From Campylobacter massiliensis (lineage in GTDB: Bacteria > Campylobacterota > Campylobacteria > Campylobacterales > Campylobacteraceae), in assembly GCF_014253065.1 (NCBI RefSeq), contig NZ_JACLZK010000001.1, positions 930,001 to 994,000 on the forward strand: 64,000 nt of DNA, written 5' to 3'. The notes beneath the pieces were generated by a model that was not told where the DNA came from, searched no databases, and saw only the letters and a program-made list of their open reading frames with translations. This document shows positions 33,723-42,831 of this stretch, one piece after another (within the stretch, counting starts at the first letter, position 1; each line of letters opens with the position of its first letter). A program made the position numbers and the translations under genes.

Positions 33723-36700
33723 TGTTTTCTAAATTTTTCATTGACCGCCCGATATTCGCCACCGTCGTATCTATCATCATAGTTATCGCGGGCGCGATGG
33801 CGATAAAGGGGCTTCCCATCGAGGAGTATCCTAAGCTAACCCCGCCTCAAATTTCCGTTAGCGCCGTCTACACAGGCGCCGACGCCCAGACTATCGCCGA
33901 CTCCGTAGCTAGCGCGATCGAGGACCAGATAAACGGCGTAGAAAACATGCTCTATATGCAAAGCACCTCAAGCTCGAGCGGCTCGCTAAATATCAACGTT
34001 TATTTTAAAATCGGCACCTCAGCCAAACAAGCCACGATCGACGTAAACAACCGCGTCCAGGCCGCGCTCTCAAGGCTGCCTCAAGAGGTGCAAAACATGG
34101 GCGTAACCGTGCGCGAACGTAGCAGTTCGATCCTAGAGGCTATAGGCTTTACTAGTCCGAAAATGAACTCCATCGAGATGTATAACTACGTAAATTTAAA
34201 CATAGCAGACGAGATCAAAAGGGTTAACGGCGTAGGCGATACCGTGCTAATCGGTACCAAAGAGTACTCGATACGAATTTGGCTAAAGCCCGATTTGCTC
34301 GCTTACTACAAGCTAACTCCTAGCGACGTAATCGCCCAAGTAAAAATCCAAAATAGCCAATACGCCGCCGGTAAGATAGGCGAGCAGCCGTCAGACGGCG
34401 ATAATCCTTACGTTTATTCCGTTCGCACGGGCGGACGACTCAAAAATGCCGCACAGTTTGGCGATATAATCATCAAAAGCGCGGACGGCGCGACGCTAAA
34501 GCTAAAAGACGTAGCGACAGTGGAGTTAGGAGCGGCTAACTACGCCAACGACGCGATGCTAAACGGTAAAGACTCTATACCGCTTCTAATCTTTATGCAA
34601 AACGACGCTAACGCCCTAGCCACGGCGCAAGCGGTAAATGCAAAGCTAGACGAGCTAAGTAAAAATTTCCCCGAAGGATTTACGCACACGATCGCATATA
34701 ACCCGACCGAATTTATCGAAGTCTCTATCCACGAAGTCGTAAAAACCTTTATCGAGGCGATGATCTTAGTTCTCATCGTTATGTATATGTTTTTAAAGAG
34801 CTTCCGCGCTACCGTCATCCCGATGCTAGCCGTTCCCGTGTCCATCATCGGCACCTTTGGCGGACTGTACGCGATGGGATTTAGTATAAATTTAATCACT
34901 CTTTTTGCGCTTATCCTTGCTATCGGTATCGTCGTGGACGACGCCATCATCGTTATCGAAAACGTGGAGAGAATTTTACACGAGGAAAAAGACATCACCG
35001 TCAAAGAAGCGACATATAAGGCGATGGAGGAGGTACAAACCCCCGTCATCTCGATCGTGCTGGTTTTATCCGCCGTTTTTGTTCCGGTTTCTTTTATGGA
35101 GGGTTTTGTCGGCGTGATCCAGCGCCAGTTTGCGCTCACTCTGGTTACTTCGGTTTGTATTTCGGGCTTTGTCGCACTTACGCTTACTCCGGCACTTTGC
35201 GGCGTTATGATAAAAAAACAAGAGAGTAAGCCGTTTTGGTTCGTGCAAAAATTTAACGACTTTTTCGACTGGAGTACGAAAATTTTTACCGCGGGCGTTG
35301 CAAAAGTGCTTCGTCACGTGATAATCAGCCTTATTTTGATAGGCGTCATGGGTTTTGCGACTTACGAGCTGTTTAAAAAAGTTCCTAGCGGCCTCGTACC
35401 GTCCGAAGATAAGGGCGCACTGATGGTTATCACTTCGCTACCGCCGTCAAGCAATATGCTAAAAACCAAAGAAGAGGTAAAAACTATCAGCAACATGATT
35501 CTAAGCAATCCAAACGTCGAATTTACGATGGGGTTTGCCGGATACGATATGATCGCGGGCGCGCTTAGAGAAAACTCGGCCATCAGCTTCGTCAAGCTAA
35601 AAGACTGGAGCCAGAGAAAAACGCCGGATAGTCAAGCAGACGCGCTAACCGGCCCCTTTAACGGTATGCTTTGGGGCTCGAAGGAGTCGATGAGCTTTGT
35701 CGTAAACGTCCCGCCTATCATGGGTCTTTCGATGACGGGCGGCTTTGAGATGTATCTACAAAATAAAAGCGGCAAAAGCTACGCCCAGATCGAAGCCGAC
35801 GTGAAAAAAGTAGTGGCCGCGGCAAATGCGCGCCCGGATCTAACTAGCGTGCGCTCGACGCTAGAGACTAATTACCGCCAGTTTAAAATCGACGTCGATA
35901 GGCAAAAAGCCCAGATGTTCGGCGTGAGCGAGAGCGAAATTTTTAGCGCGATAGGCTCAACCTTCGGTTCGTATTACGTCAATGACTTCAACCTTTTCGG
36001 TAAATCCTACCGCGTCTACGCTAGAGGCGAAGAGGGCTTTAGAAACAACCCCGAAGACTTGCGTAAAATTTACGTCCGCTCAAGCGGCGGTGAGATGATA
36101 CCGCTAAACTCGGTAGCCACCCTAACTAGAATTTTGGGTCCCGATATCGTGGATAGATTTAACCTTTTCCCAGCGGCCAAGATCCAAGGCGACCCAAAAC
36201 CGGGCTACACATCGGGAGACGCGATAAAAGCGATACAAGAGGTGGTCGAGCAGACGCTAAGCACGGAGGAGTACTCCATCAGCTGGGCGGGTACGGCGTA
36301 TCAGGAGGTTAGCTCGCAAGGTACGGGCTCTACGGCGTTTATATTCGGTATGATTTTCGTATTTTTGATCCTAGCGGCGCAGTATGAGCGCTGGCTCATC
36401 CCGCTAGCCGTTATCACGGCCGTTCCGTTTGCGGTTTTTGGCTCGCTAGTCGCCGTTTGGGCTAGAGGGCTAACAAACGACATTTATTTCCAGATCGGAC
36501 TACTGCTTCTCATCGGTCTATCGGCTAAAAACGCGATCCTTATCGTAGAATTTGCGATGCAAGAAAGACTAGCTGGCAAGAGCGTATTTGACGCGGCCGT
36601 TAATGCTGCAAGGCTTCGCTTCCGCCCGATCGTCATGACCTCGCTCGCGTTTACCCTGGGCGTTTTTCCGATGGTTATCAGCACGGGTGCCGGCGCTGCG

Positions 36701-36859
36701 TCTCGCCACTCTCTAGGCACGGGCGTGGTCGGCGGTATGATAGCTGCCACTACGATAGCGATATTTTTCATACCGATGTTTTACTATCTACTAGAAAAGC
36801 TAAACAACAAAGTCTGGGACAAAAAACCAAGCCGAGCACAGGAGATCAAAAATGTATAA
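33722..36859 (+). CDS. cmeB: CmeB, RND inner-membrane drug/proton antiporter
   Basis: 1,045 aa, 12 membrane helices with two large periplasmic loops, of the AcrB (HAE-1) family. The proton-relay aspartates of helix 4 are Asp406-Asp407 in GIVVDDAIIVIENVERI; FFIDRPIFATVVSIIIVIAG forms helix 1. Exports bile salts and many antimicrobials. Its start overlaps the cmeA stop by one base, and its end overlaps cmeC by 8 bp, so all three are co-translated. Confidence 0.97.
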   Translation: MFSKFFIDRPIFATVVSIIIVIAGAMAIKGLPIEEYPKLTPPQISVSAVYTGADAQTIADSVASAIEDQINGVENMLYMQSTSSSSGSLNINVYFKIGTSAKQATIDVNNRVQAALSRLPQEVQNMGVTVRERSSSILEAIGFTSPKMNSIEMYNYVNLNIADEIKRVNGVGDTVLIGTKEYSIRIWLKPDLLAYYKLTPSDVIAQVKIQNSQYAAGKIGEQPSDGDNPYVYSVRTGGRLKNAAQFGDIIIKSADGATLKLKDVATVELGAANYANDAMLNGKDSIPLLIFMQNDANALATAQAVNAKLDELSKNFPEGFTHTIAYNPTEFIEVSIHEVVKTFIEAMILVLIVMYMFLKSFRATVIPMLAVPVSIIGTFGGLYAMGFSINLITLFALILAIGIVVDDAIIVIENVERILHEEKDITVKEATYKAMEEVQTPVISIVLVLSAVFVPVSFMEGFVGVIQRQFALTLVTSVCISGFVALTLTPALCGVMIKKQESKPFWFVQKFNDFFDWSTKIFTAGVAKVLRHVIISLILIGVMGFATYELFKKVPSGLVPSEDKGALMVITSLPPSSNMLKTKEEVKTISNMILSNPNVEFTMGFAGYDMIAGALRENSAISFVKLKDWSQRKTPDSQADALTGPFNGMLWGSKESMSFVVNVPPIMGLSMTGGFEMYLQNKSGKSYAQIEADVKKVVAAANARPDLTSVRSTLETNYRQFKIDVDRQKAQMFGVSESEIFSAIGSTFGSYYVNDFNLFGKSYRVYARGEEGFRNNPEDLRKIYVRSSGGEMIPLNSVATLTRILGPDIVDRFNLFPAAKIQGDPKPGYTSGDAIKAIQEVVEQTLSTEEYSISWAGTAYQEVSSQGTGSTAFIFGMIFVFLILAAQYERWLIPLAVITAVPFAVFGSLVAVWARGLTNDIYFQIGLLLLIGLSAKNAILIVEFAMQERLAGKSVFDAAVNAARLRFRPIVMTSLAFTLGVFPMVISTGAGAASRHSLGTGVVGGMIAATTIAIFFIPMFYYLLEKLNNKVWDKKPSRAQEIKNV

Positions 36860-38228
36860 AATTTTAACTTTAGCCGCGGCGCTATTTTTAGCAGGCTGCT
36901 CGTTTCGACCCGAGATACCCGAGGTCGATACGAAATTTGAATCTACGTATAAATTTGAAACTAGCGACATCAAAGACGAGTGGTGGAAGGAGTTTGGCGA
37001 CGAAAACCTAAACGCTCTCGTAGCTAGCGCGCTAGAGAAAAACACCGACCTTCGCACAGCTTATTTAAATTTACAAAAAGCGGCCGCAAGCCTAGGCATC
37101 TCGGAAGCAGATCTATTTCCTAGCGTAAATTTAAACGTCGGCTACACTAAAGCAAAAAGTAGTGGCGAAACCTACACCAAACAGCCTCAGACGCGCTACC
37201 GAACATCGCAGGTAAATTTAGGCCTAAGCTACGAGATAGACCTGTGGGGCAGAGTGAGAAACAGCGTCGAGTCGGCTAAAGCCAGCCTAAACGCGACCAA
37301 GCTCGACTACGCCACCGCGCGCCTTAGCATAAGCTCTAGCGTGGCTAAAAGCTACTTCGCGCTCGTGGCTCTAAATATGCGCGAAGCCGTGCTAAAAGAC
37401 ACGCTAAAAACCTACGAGGAGACGCTAGCGCTTCGCAAAACGCAGCTTGATCTAGGCGGCATAAACGAGACGACCTATCTACAAAGCAAAGCCGCCGTCG
37501 AAAGCGCAAAAGTAAGCCTGCTAGAGGTGCAAACCTCGCTGTCTCAGGCTCTAACGTCGGTAGCGATGCTAACGGGTAAATCAAACGACGAGATCCTGAG
37601 TGGTGCCGTGCAGAGCGCTAAAATGCTACCAAAAGAGCCCAAAGTAAGTGCGGGCGTAAGTGCGGACATACTACTGCGAAGGAGCGACGTAGCTAAAGCC
37701 TACGCCGATCTAAACGCCACTAACGCGCTAATCGGCGTCGCAAAGGCCGACTATCTGCCGTCCATCTCGCTAACAGGGCTTTTTGGATTTTCTAGCGTGG
37801 ATTTTGAAAATATCTTTATCAGTAACGCAAACACGTGGAGCATAGGCGGATCTTTGGTGCAGAAAATTTTTGACTACGGCAGAACCAAAAACAACGTCCG
37901 CATAGCCGAAACTAACGAGCAAATCGCGGCCGTAGCCTACGAAGCGGCGGTCAAAAAGGCTCTGGGCGAGGTTAGAGACGCGCTAAACAACCGTAAAAAC
38001 GCCAAACTAACGCTAAATCAAGTCAAAGAGCTCCTGAACTCGCAAGAAAAAATCTATAAGCTGGCCAAGGATCAGTTTGAAGAAGGCTACACCGGGCACC
38101 TGGAACTACTAGACGCGCAGCGCAACCTACTCTCGGTTAGACTCCAAGATATTGCGGCAAATTTAAGCCTCATCGACTCGGTCGTGGACGTTTATAAGGC
38201 ATTTGGCGGCGGATTTAAAGCCGAATAA
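36852..38228 (+). CDS. cmeC: CmeC, outer-membrane channel of the efflux pump
   Basis: 458-aa TolC/OprM-type protein. Lipoprotein signal with AGC at Cys 16 (LFLAGCSF). Two repeats of the outer-membrane efflux domain: the first around DLRTAYLNLQKAAASLGISE, the second around DVAKAYADLNATNALIGVAK. Last gene of the pump operon, with a terminator about 10 bases after the stop. Confidence 0.96.
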   Translation: MYKILTLAAALFLAGCSFRPEIPEVDTKFESTYKFETSDIKDEWWKEFGDENLNALVASALEKNTDLRTAYLNLQKAAASLGISEADLFPSVNLNVGYTKAKSSGETYTKQPQTRYRTSQVNLGLSYEIDLWGRVRNSVESAKASLNATKLDYATARLSISSSVAKSYFALVALNMREAVLKDTLKTYEETLALRKTQLDLGGINETTYLQSKAAVESAKVSLLEVQTSLSQALTSVAMLTGKSNDEILSGAVQSAKMLPKEPKVSAGVSADILLRRSDVAKAYADLNATNALIGVAKADYLPSISLTGLFGFSSVDFENIFISNANTWSIGGSLVQKIFDYGRTKNNVRIAETNEQIAAVAYEAAVKKALGEVRDALNNRKNAKLTLNQVKELLNSQEKIYKLAKDQFEEGYTGHLELLDAQRNLLSVRLQDIAANLSLIDSVVDVYKAFGGGFKAE

Positions 38229-38239
38229 TTCTACTTTTT

Positions 38240-38265
38240 GGCGGAGCTTTCCGCCTCTTTCTTTT
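38240..38265 (+). terminator. Terminator of cmeABC
   Basis: GGCGGA (38240-38245), loop GCTT, TCCGCC (38250-38255), then TCTTTCTTTT. A short GC-rich stem with a T-rich tail. Confidence 0.8.
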
Positions 38266-38820
38266 AAATTTTAGCTGTTGTTTCGGCTAAAATTTACTTG
38301 TTTTGCTTCAAATTTTGCGCTTGATTTTGCCGTTGGCGCACGACGCAACCCTTATATAAATTATTTACATTCAAAGACATAAATTTATTTCAAATTTGAG
38401 CGACGCACAAAGTCGGTCAAATTTACATCATTTTATCCAGAGTACACATTTTGCGGATTTTACGAATTTTCCGTTTCAAATTTACTGTTTTGGCAATATT
38501 TGCAAGCAAGAAGGCAAATTACGATCAAATTTACAGACGTATTTCGAGATCAAATTTAGCGCAAACACCCGCCGCCAAATTTGATTTTTAATTTTAGCAA
38601 GAGACGCAAAAGCACCGTATTAAAGCAAAATAACGTTTTTGATGTTTTAACCGCCAAGCGAAGTTTGTGATTTGCGACGATTTTACAAATTTACGCCCTT
38701 AAATTTGACGTAGCGTAAAAAACGTGCGCGAAAATTTGAAATTTACAAGTCGAAATTTGGCTAAATTTATGGCCTGCTTCGCAAAAATCATAAATTTGAC
38801 TCAAATTTAAACGCCAAATT
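38266..38820. other. Gene-free stretch between convergent cmeC and purN, packed with AAATTT
   Basis: No gene supported. It opens with a 10-bp inverted repeat AAATTTTAGC (38266-38275) and its complement at 38286-38295. By hand I count 19 copies of AAATTT from 38256 to 38820, many extended to CAAATTTG-like words, far more than the fraction of one expected by chance at this base composition. Open frames here are short and have no RBS. Confidence 0.6.
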
Positions 38821-39402
38821 TTATTCTTTGCCGGTTAAAATTTGCACGATAGTTTCAGGCAAAATTTCATGCTCTATCGCGTGGATTTTAGCTTCAAAAT
38901 CCTCAAAACTCATTCCCGCGCTCTTTTCAAACGCGCGCTGAGCGATGATCTTGCCACCGTCTAGCTCCTCGCTGACCCAGTGCACGCTCACGCCGCCCAC
39001 CTTCATATCGCTTTCAAAGCTCTCTTTTATCGCGTGCGCGCCCTTAAAAAGCGGTAGTAGCGACGGATGCAAATTTATCGCGCGAATCTGCCTCGTAAAA
39101 ACTGGCGTAAGGATGCGCATAAAGCCCGCAAGCACCGTTAGATCGACGTTAGCACGCTTTATCTGTGCTACGACCGCAGCGTCAAACTCCTCTCTCGAGG
39201 CAAAATTAACGTGCTCGGTAACGACGCTTTGCAGGCCGTATTTTGCGGCTTTTGCTATGCCGCCTGCGTTAGCTTTATTTGTTAGCGTTAGCGCGACCTC
39301 GATCCTGGTTTCGCCAAAAACTTTGCCGTGCAGCCTCTCTAAAATCGCCTCCAAATTCGAGCCGCCGCCGCTAAATAAAACCGCTATTTTTTTCGTAAGC
39401 AT
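38821..39402 (-). CDS. purN: Phosphoribosylglycinamide formyltransferase
   Basis: 193 aa. Uses 10-formyl-THF to formylate GAR in purine synthesis. Motifs: KIAVLFSGGGSNLEAILE at the start, AGFMRILTPVFTRQIRAINL then HPSLLPLFKGAHAI, and VSVHWVSEELDGGKIIAQ containing the catalytic Asp. The start is set at the ATG at 39402, 19 bp inside the end of nnr; the open frame upstream is very rich in Arg and is just the shadow of nnr. Confidence 0.94.
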   Translation of the reverse strand: MLTKKIAVLFSGGGSNLEAILERLHGKVFGETRIEVALTLTNKANAGGIAKAAKYGLQSVVTEHVNFASREEFDAAVVAQIKRANVDLTVLAGFMRILTPVFTRQIRAINLHPSLLPLFKGAHAIKESFESDMKVGGVSVHWVSEELDGGKIIAQRAFEKSAGMSFEDFEAKIHAIEHEILPETIVQILTGKE

Positions 39403-40805
39403 TTGAGTCCTTTGATGACGTCCGCGGCCGTGAGCGCGTAGTCGTTGATTTTGATTTCGCGAGCGGCTAACGCGTGAGCTAACGCGCCCGAGATCGCGGC
39501 GTTTAGCGGGTCGTAACCCTGCGCGAGTAGTCCCGCGACGATACCGCTTAGCGCGTCTCCGCTGCCGCCTTTTGCGAGCGTAGCGCTTCCATGCGTCATG
39601 ACGTAGACCTCGCCGCCTTGCGCGATTAGCGTATTTGCGCCCTTTAGCACAAGCACGCATTTAAAATTTCGGCTAAAAACTTGAGCGAGTTTGAAGCGAT
39701 TTTTTTGCACTTCGCAGACGTCAAATTTGCCTAGATTCGCAAGCTCTAGCAGGCTCGCAAACTCCTTTGGATGTGGCGTTATCACTATTTTTTCGCTGCT
39801 TAAAAGCTCAAGCGTACGCGGCTCATAGCAAAGATCGGCGTCGATAACGAGCGCGTCTTTTGTTTTTAGCTCGCTAAAAAGCTCGTCTTTTTGCGCCTCA
39901 TCAAGCTCGCCAAGCCCCATACCGACGGCTCCGACTTCCATTTTGGGCGTTATGCGAGCACTTTGCATTAAAACTGGCTCAATGTTTAAATTTTCGCCCA
40001 CGACGCTAACGAGCCCCGCACCGATCGTTAGCGCGGCAAGTCCCGCTATACGCGCTGCTCCGCCCTTTTGGCCGCTAACGACAAACACATGCCCAAAGTC
40101 GCCCTTGTTAGCGTTTTGCTTAGTGCGAAATGGCAAATTTAAATCGCTTTTTCCAAGTTTATAAAAGCTCGTCCCCGTCTCGTACAGCTCGCGAGGAAGG
40201 CCCAAATTTGCGACCTTTACGCGCCCGACGAAATCCTTTGCAAAGTCACTATAAAGCGCCGACTTTAGCGCGCCCATCGTCACGGTCGTATCGGCCTTAA
40301 AGACCGCGCCTTGCAGCACGCCGTTTTTATCAAGACCGCTCGGGATATCGCAGGCAAGCTTATAGGCGGGTTTTTCGTTTAGTAGATTTATCAAATTTAT
40401 CGTCCGCTCGTCTAGCTCGCGGCTAAGTCCGGTTCCGAAAATCCCGTCGATGATGCAGTCAAATTCGCCGCTTTCCGTCAAATTTGAGATCAAATTTACG
40501 CCGCATTTTAGCGCTCTAGTTAGCTCGGTTTTTGACGTTTCGTTTTGTTTGTTGCTCGCCAAAAACGTGAAACAATCAAATTTACCGCCCAAAAGTCTAA
40601 GCGCGGCGAGCACGTCTGCGCCGTTATTTCCGCTGCCGACTACGCCTAAAATTTTACGGCGTTTGGTCGATGTTTTTTTGAACTTACTTCGCACGGCGTT
40701 AGCTAACGCGTTAGCAGCGTTTTGCATCAGCACTTCGGTGCTAAGCCCAAACTCGCTCACGGCTCTAGCGTCAAGCTCCGCCGTATCCCAAAATAGCTTT
40801 TTCAT
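39384..40805 (-). CDS. nnr: Bifunctional NAD(P)H-hydrate repair enzyme
   Basis: 473 aa, a fusion of an N-terminal NAD(P)HX epimerase (GVVGSGNNGADVLAALRLLG, DCIIDGIFGTGLSRE) and a C-terminal ADP/ATP-dependent dehydratase of the ribokinase-like fold (AKGGSGDALSGIVAGLLAQG). It repairs damaged, hydrated NAD(P)H. The gene overlaps yifB by 4 bp and purN by 19 bp. Confidence 0.93.
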   Translation of the reverse strand: MKKLFWDTAELDARAVSEFGLSTEVLMQNAANALANAVRSKFKKTSTKRRKILGVVGSGNNGADVLAALRLLGGKFDCFTFLASNKQNETSKTELTRALKCGVNLISNLTESGEFDCIIDGIFGTGLSRELDERTINLINLLNEKPAYKLACDIPSGLDKNGVLQGAVFKADTTVTMGALKSALYSDFAKDFVGRVKVANLGLPRELYETGTSFYKLGKSDLNLPFRTKQNANKGDFGHVFVVSGQKGGAARIAGLAALTIGAGLVSVVGENLNIEPVLMQSARITPKMEVGAVGMGLGELDEAQKDELFSELKTKDALVIDADLCYEPRTLELLSSEKIVITPHPKEFASLLELANLGKFDVCEVQKNRFKLAQVFSRNFKCVLVLKGANTLIAQGGEVYVMTHGSATLAKGGSGDALSGIVAGLLAQGYDPLNAAISGALAHALAAREIKINDYALTAADVIKGLKCLRKK

Positions 40806-42322
40806 GCGCCCTCCTGCTTCACTCGGTAGCTCAAAGCCTCCAAAATATGGGGCTTTTTGATGACGCGCGAGCCATCGATATCAGCGATCGTGCGAGCAAC
40901 TTTTAGGGTTTTATTGATAGCGCGGCGGCTGAGTGAAAATCTCTGCGTTGCGTGATCTAGCACGCCGCTCGCCTCGTCGTCGCAAATGCAAAATTTAGCT
41001 ATCTCTTCGTCGCCAAGCTTGCCATTTAGCTCGCTTTGAGAGCGCGAGATTTGCGTCTCAAACACGCGCAGCACGGTATCTTGCATCGATTCGCTCGTGA
41101 CGTCGCTTTTATCGCTCGCAGCCACCTCGTCCATCTGCACGTGAAGGTCGATGCGGTCAAGCACGGGTGCCGAAATACGCGATTTATAGCGCTTGATCTC
41201 GAGCTCCGAGCATTTGCACTCTAGATTTTTTGAGAGTAGATTACCGCAAGGGCAAGGGTTCATCGCGGCTACGAACATAAATTTGGTCTCATACGTGACC
41301 TTTGAGTTTACCCGCGAGATGTTGATTTTATAGTCCTCCAGCGGCTCGCGTAGGCTCTCTAAAATTTGCGGCGCAAAGTGAGGAAGCTCGTCAAAAAATA
41401 AAATCCCACCGTTAGCTAGTCCGACCTCGCCGATCCTAGCCGAGCTCGATCCGCCGCCAAATATCGAGCTTCGCGTACTCGTGTGATGAGGCGAGCGAAA
41501 GGCGCGGAGTACAGAAAATTCGCTCTCCTGCTGATTTAGCGAGCTGTAAGCGCAGCTGAGCAAAATCTCATCCAAACTTTGCGGCGGTAAAATGTATCGC
41601 AGGCGCTTGGCGCTCATACTCTTGCCGCACCCGGGACTTCCCTCAAAGATAATATTGTGCATACCGCAAGCAGCCACCAGGCAGGCTCTTTTTGCCCTAC
41701 TCTGGCCTTTTACGTCGCTAAAATTTAGCTCGAAATTTTGATTTTTTATGAAGCTTTTTTCGCCGATTTTGATTAAATTTGAAAAAAGCGGATGAACGGC
41801 GCCGACTCTGCGCGAGACGGCGAATTCGGGCTCTAGGAAAAATTTGATCGCCTCGGCCAAATTTGAAACGGCGTAAATTTCTAAATTCGGTATGGCGCCC
41901 GCTTTTTGCGCTATCTCTTGCGGGATCAGCACGCGAGAACCTGGCGCTTTCGCGCTCAAAAAAAGTAAGATAGAAAAAAGGCTAGCCGTACTTTTGACGC
42001 CGCCGTCGAGCCCCAACTCGCCGAACGCAAAAATAGGCTCAAAATCGCGCTCTTTTTGCAAAGCGATTAAAAGCGCAATGGGTAGGTCAAAGTGGCTACC
42101 GGATTTTGGCATATCCGAGGGGGATAAATTTATGATGATTTTTTGCGCGGGGAAGGAGAAATTTAACGATAAAAGCGCTGATTTTACGCGCTCGGCGCTC
42201 TCTTTGATCGAAGCTCCCGCAAGCCCTACGATATTAAGTGCAGGCAAACCGCGGTTAAAGCTGGACTCGACGTCCACAAGCCGTAATTCGTCATTATAAG
42301 TGGCGCATTTTAGGGCTTTCAT
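40802..42322 (-). CDS. YifB/ComM family Mg-chelatase-like AAA ATPase
   Basis: 506 aa. N-terminal chelatase-like domain (FNRGLPALNIVGLAGASIKE), Walker A FEGSPGCGKSMSAKRL near 225-236, Walker B GGILFFDELPHF, C-terminal chelatase domain. In Vibrio the ComM homologue is a hexameric helicase that promotes branch migration during natural transformation; a role in transformation is plausible in naturally competent Campylobacter. Overlaps def by 4 bp. Confidence 0.93.
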   Translation of the reverse strand: MKALKCATYNDELRLVDVESSFNRGLPALNIVGLAGASIKESAERVKSALLSLNFSFPAQKIIINLSPSDMPKSGSHFDLPIALLIALQKERDFEPIFAFGELGLDGGVKSTASLFSILLFLSAKAPGSRVLIPQEIAQKAGAIPNLEIYAVSNLAEAIKFFLEPEFAVSRRVGAVHPLFSNLIKIGEKSFIKNQNFELNFSDVKGQSRAKRACLVAACGMHNIIFEGSPGCGKSMSAKRLRYILPPQSLDEILLSCAYSSLNQQESEFSVLRAFRSPHHTSTRSSIFGGGSSSARIGEVGLANGGILFFDELPHFAPQILESLREPLEDYKINISRVNSKVTYETKFMFVAAMNPCPCGNLLSKNLECKCSELEIKRYKSRISAPVLDRIDLHVQMDEVAASDKSDVTSESMQDTVLRVFETQISRSQSELNGKLGDEEIAKFCICDDEASGVLDHATQRFSLSRRAINKTLKVARTIADIDGSRVIKKPHILEALSYRVKQEGA

Positions 42323-42831
42323 GCGTTTTTTTGCTTTTTATACTCTTTGTCAAATTTTTTGCGTTTGTTGTAGCCAATACGCTCGATAAAAAGGTGCCCA
42401 TCGAGGTGATCCATCTCATGCTGAATCGCGACCGATAAAAGCCCGTCGGCCTCGAGCTCTTTACGCTCGCCGAAGCGGTCTTGATACTCAAGCGTTATAA
42501 ACTCGGCTCTTTTTACGTCTTCGTAGTATCCGGGCACGCTAAGGCAGCCTTCTTGATATATTATCTCGCCCTCTTTGCGTAAAATTTTGGGATTTATGAT
42601 TTCTAGCAGATCCTCTTTGCGCTGTTCTTTGCTCTCTTCGTCAACTAAATTGATGATCAAAATTCGCTTAGCCTCGCCAGTTTGGATGGCGGCTAGTCCG
42701 ATACCGTTTTTAGCGATCATGGTCTCATACATGTTGTCTAAAAATTTATGCAACTCGTCGTCAAAAACTTTAACTTCAAGCGATTTGACGAAGAGTTTTT
42801 TGTTCGGATAGGTTAGGATTTCTAGTATCAT
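42319..42831 (-). CDS. def: Peptide deformylase
   Basis: 170 aa. Removes the formyl group from new proteins. Metal motifs: NGIGLAAIQTG, EGCLSVPG with the Cys ligand, and QHEMDHLDGHLF with both His ligands and catalytic Glu. Overlaps the GGDEF gene and yifB by 4 bp each. In C. jejuni it also precedes yifB and follows clpP, without the GGDEF gene between, as far as I recall. Confidence 0.96.
   Translation of the reverse strand: MILEILTYPNKKLFVKSLEVKVFDDELHKFLDNMYETMIAKNGIGLAAIQTGEAKRILIINLVDEESKEQRKEDLLEIINPKILRKEGEIIYQEGCLSVPGYYEDVKRAEFITLEYQDRFGERKELEADGLLSVAIQHEMDHLDGHLFIERIGYNKRKKFDKEYKKQKNA

Noticed and set aside
34540-35139. 199-codon open frame antisense to cmeB
   Set aside because: It lies fully inside cmeB, is Ser/Thr/Ile-rich with no RBS, and is explained by the codon pattern of the sense gene.
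38396-38584. 62-codon open frame between cmeC and purN
   Set aside because: Made of repeated AAATTT words; no RBS and no protein-like pattern.
39403-39660. Upstream extension of purN
   Set aside because: Arg-rich shadow of nnr; PurN starts at KKIAVLFSGGG in all homologues.
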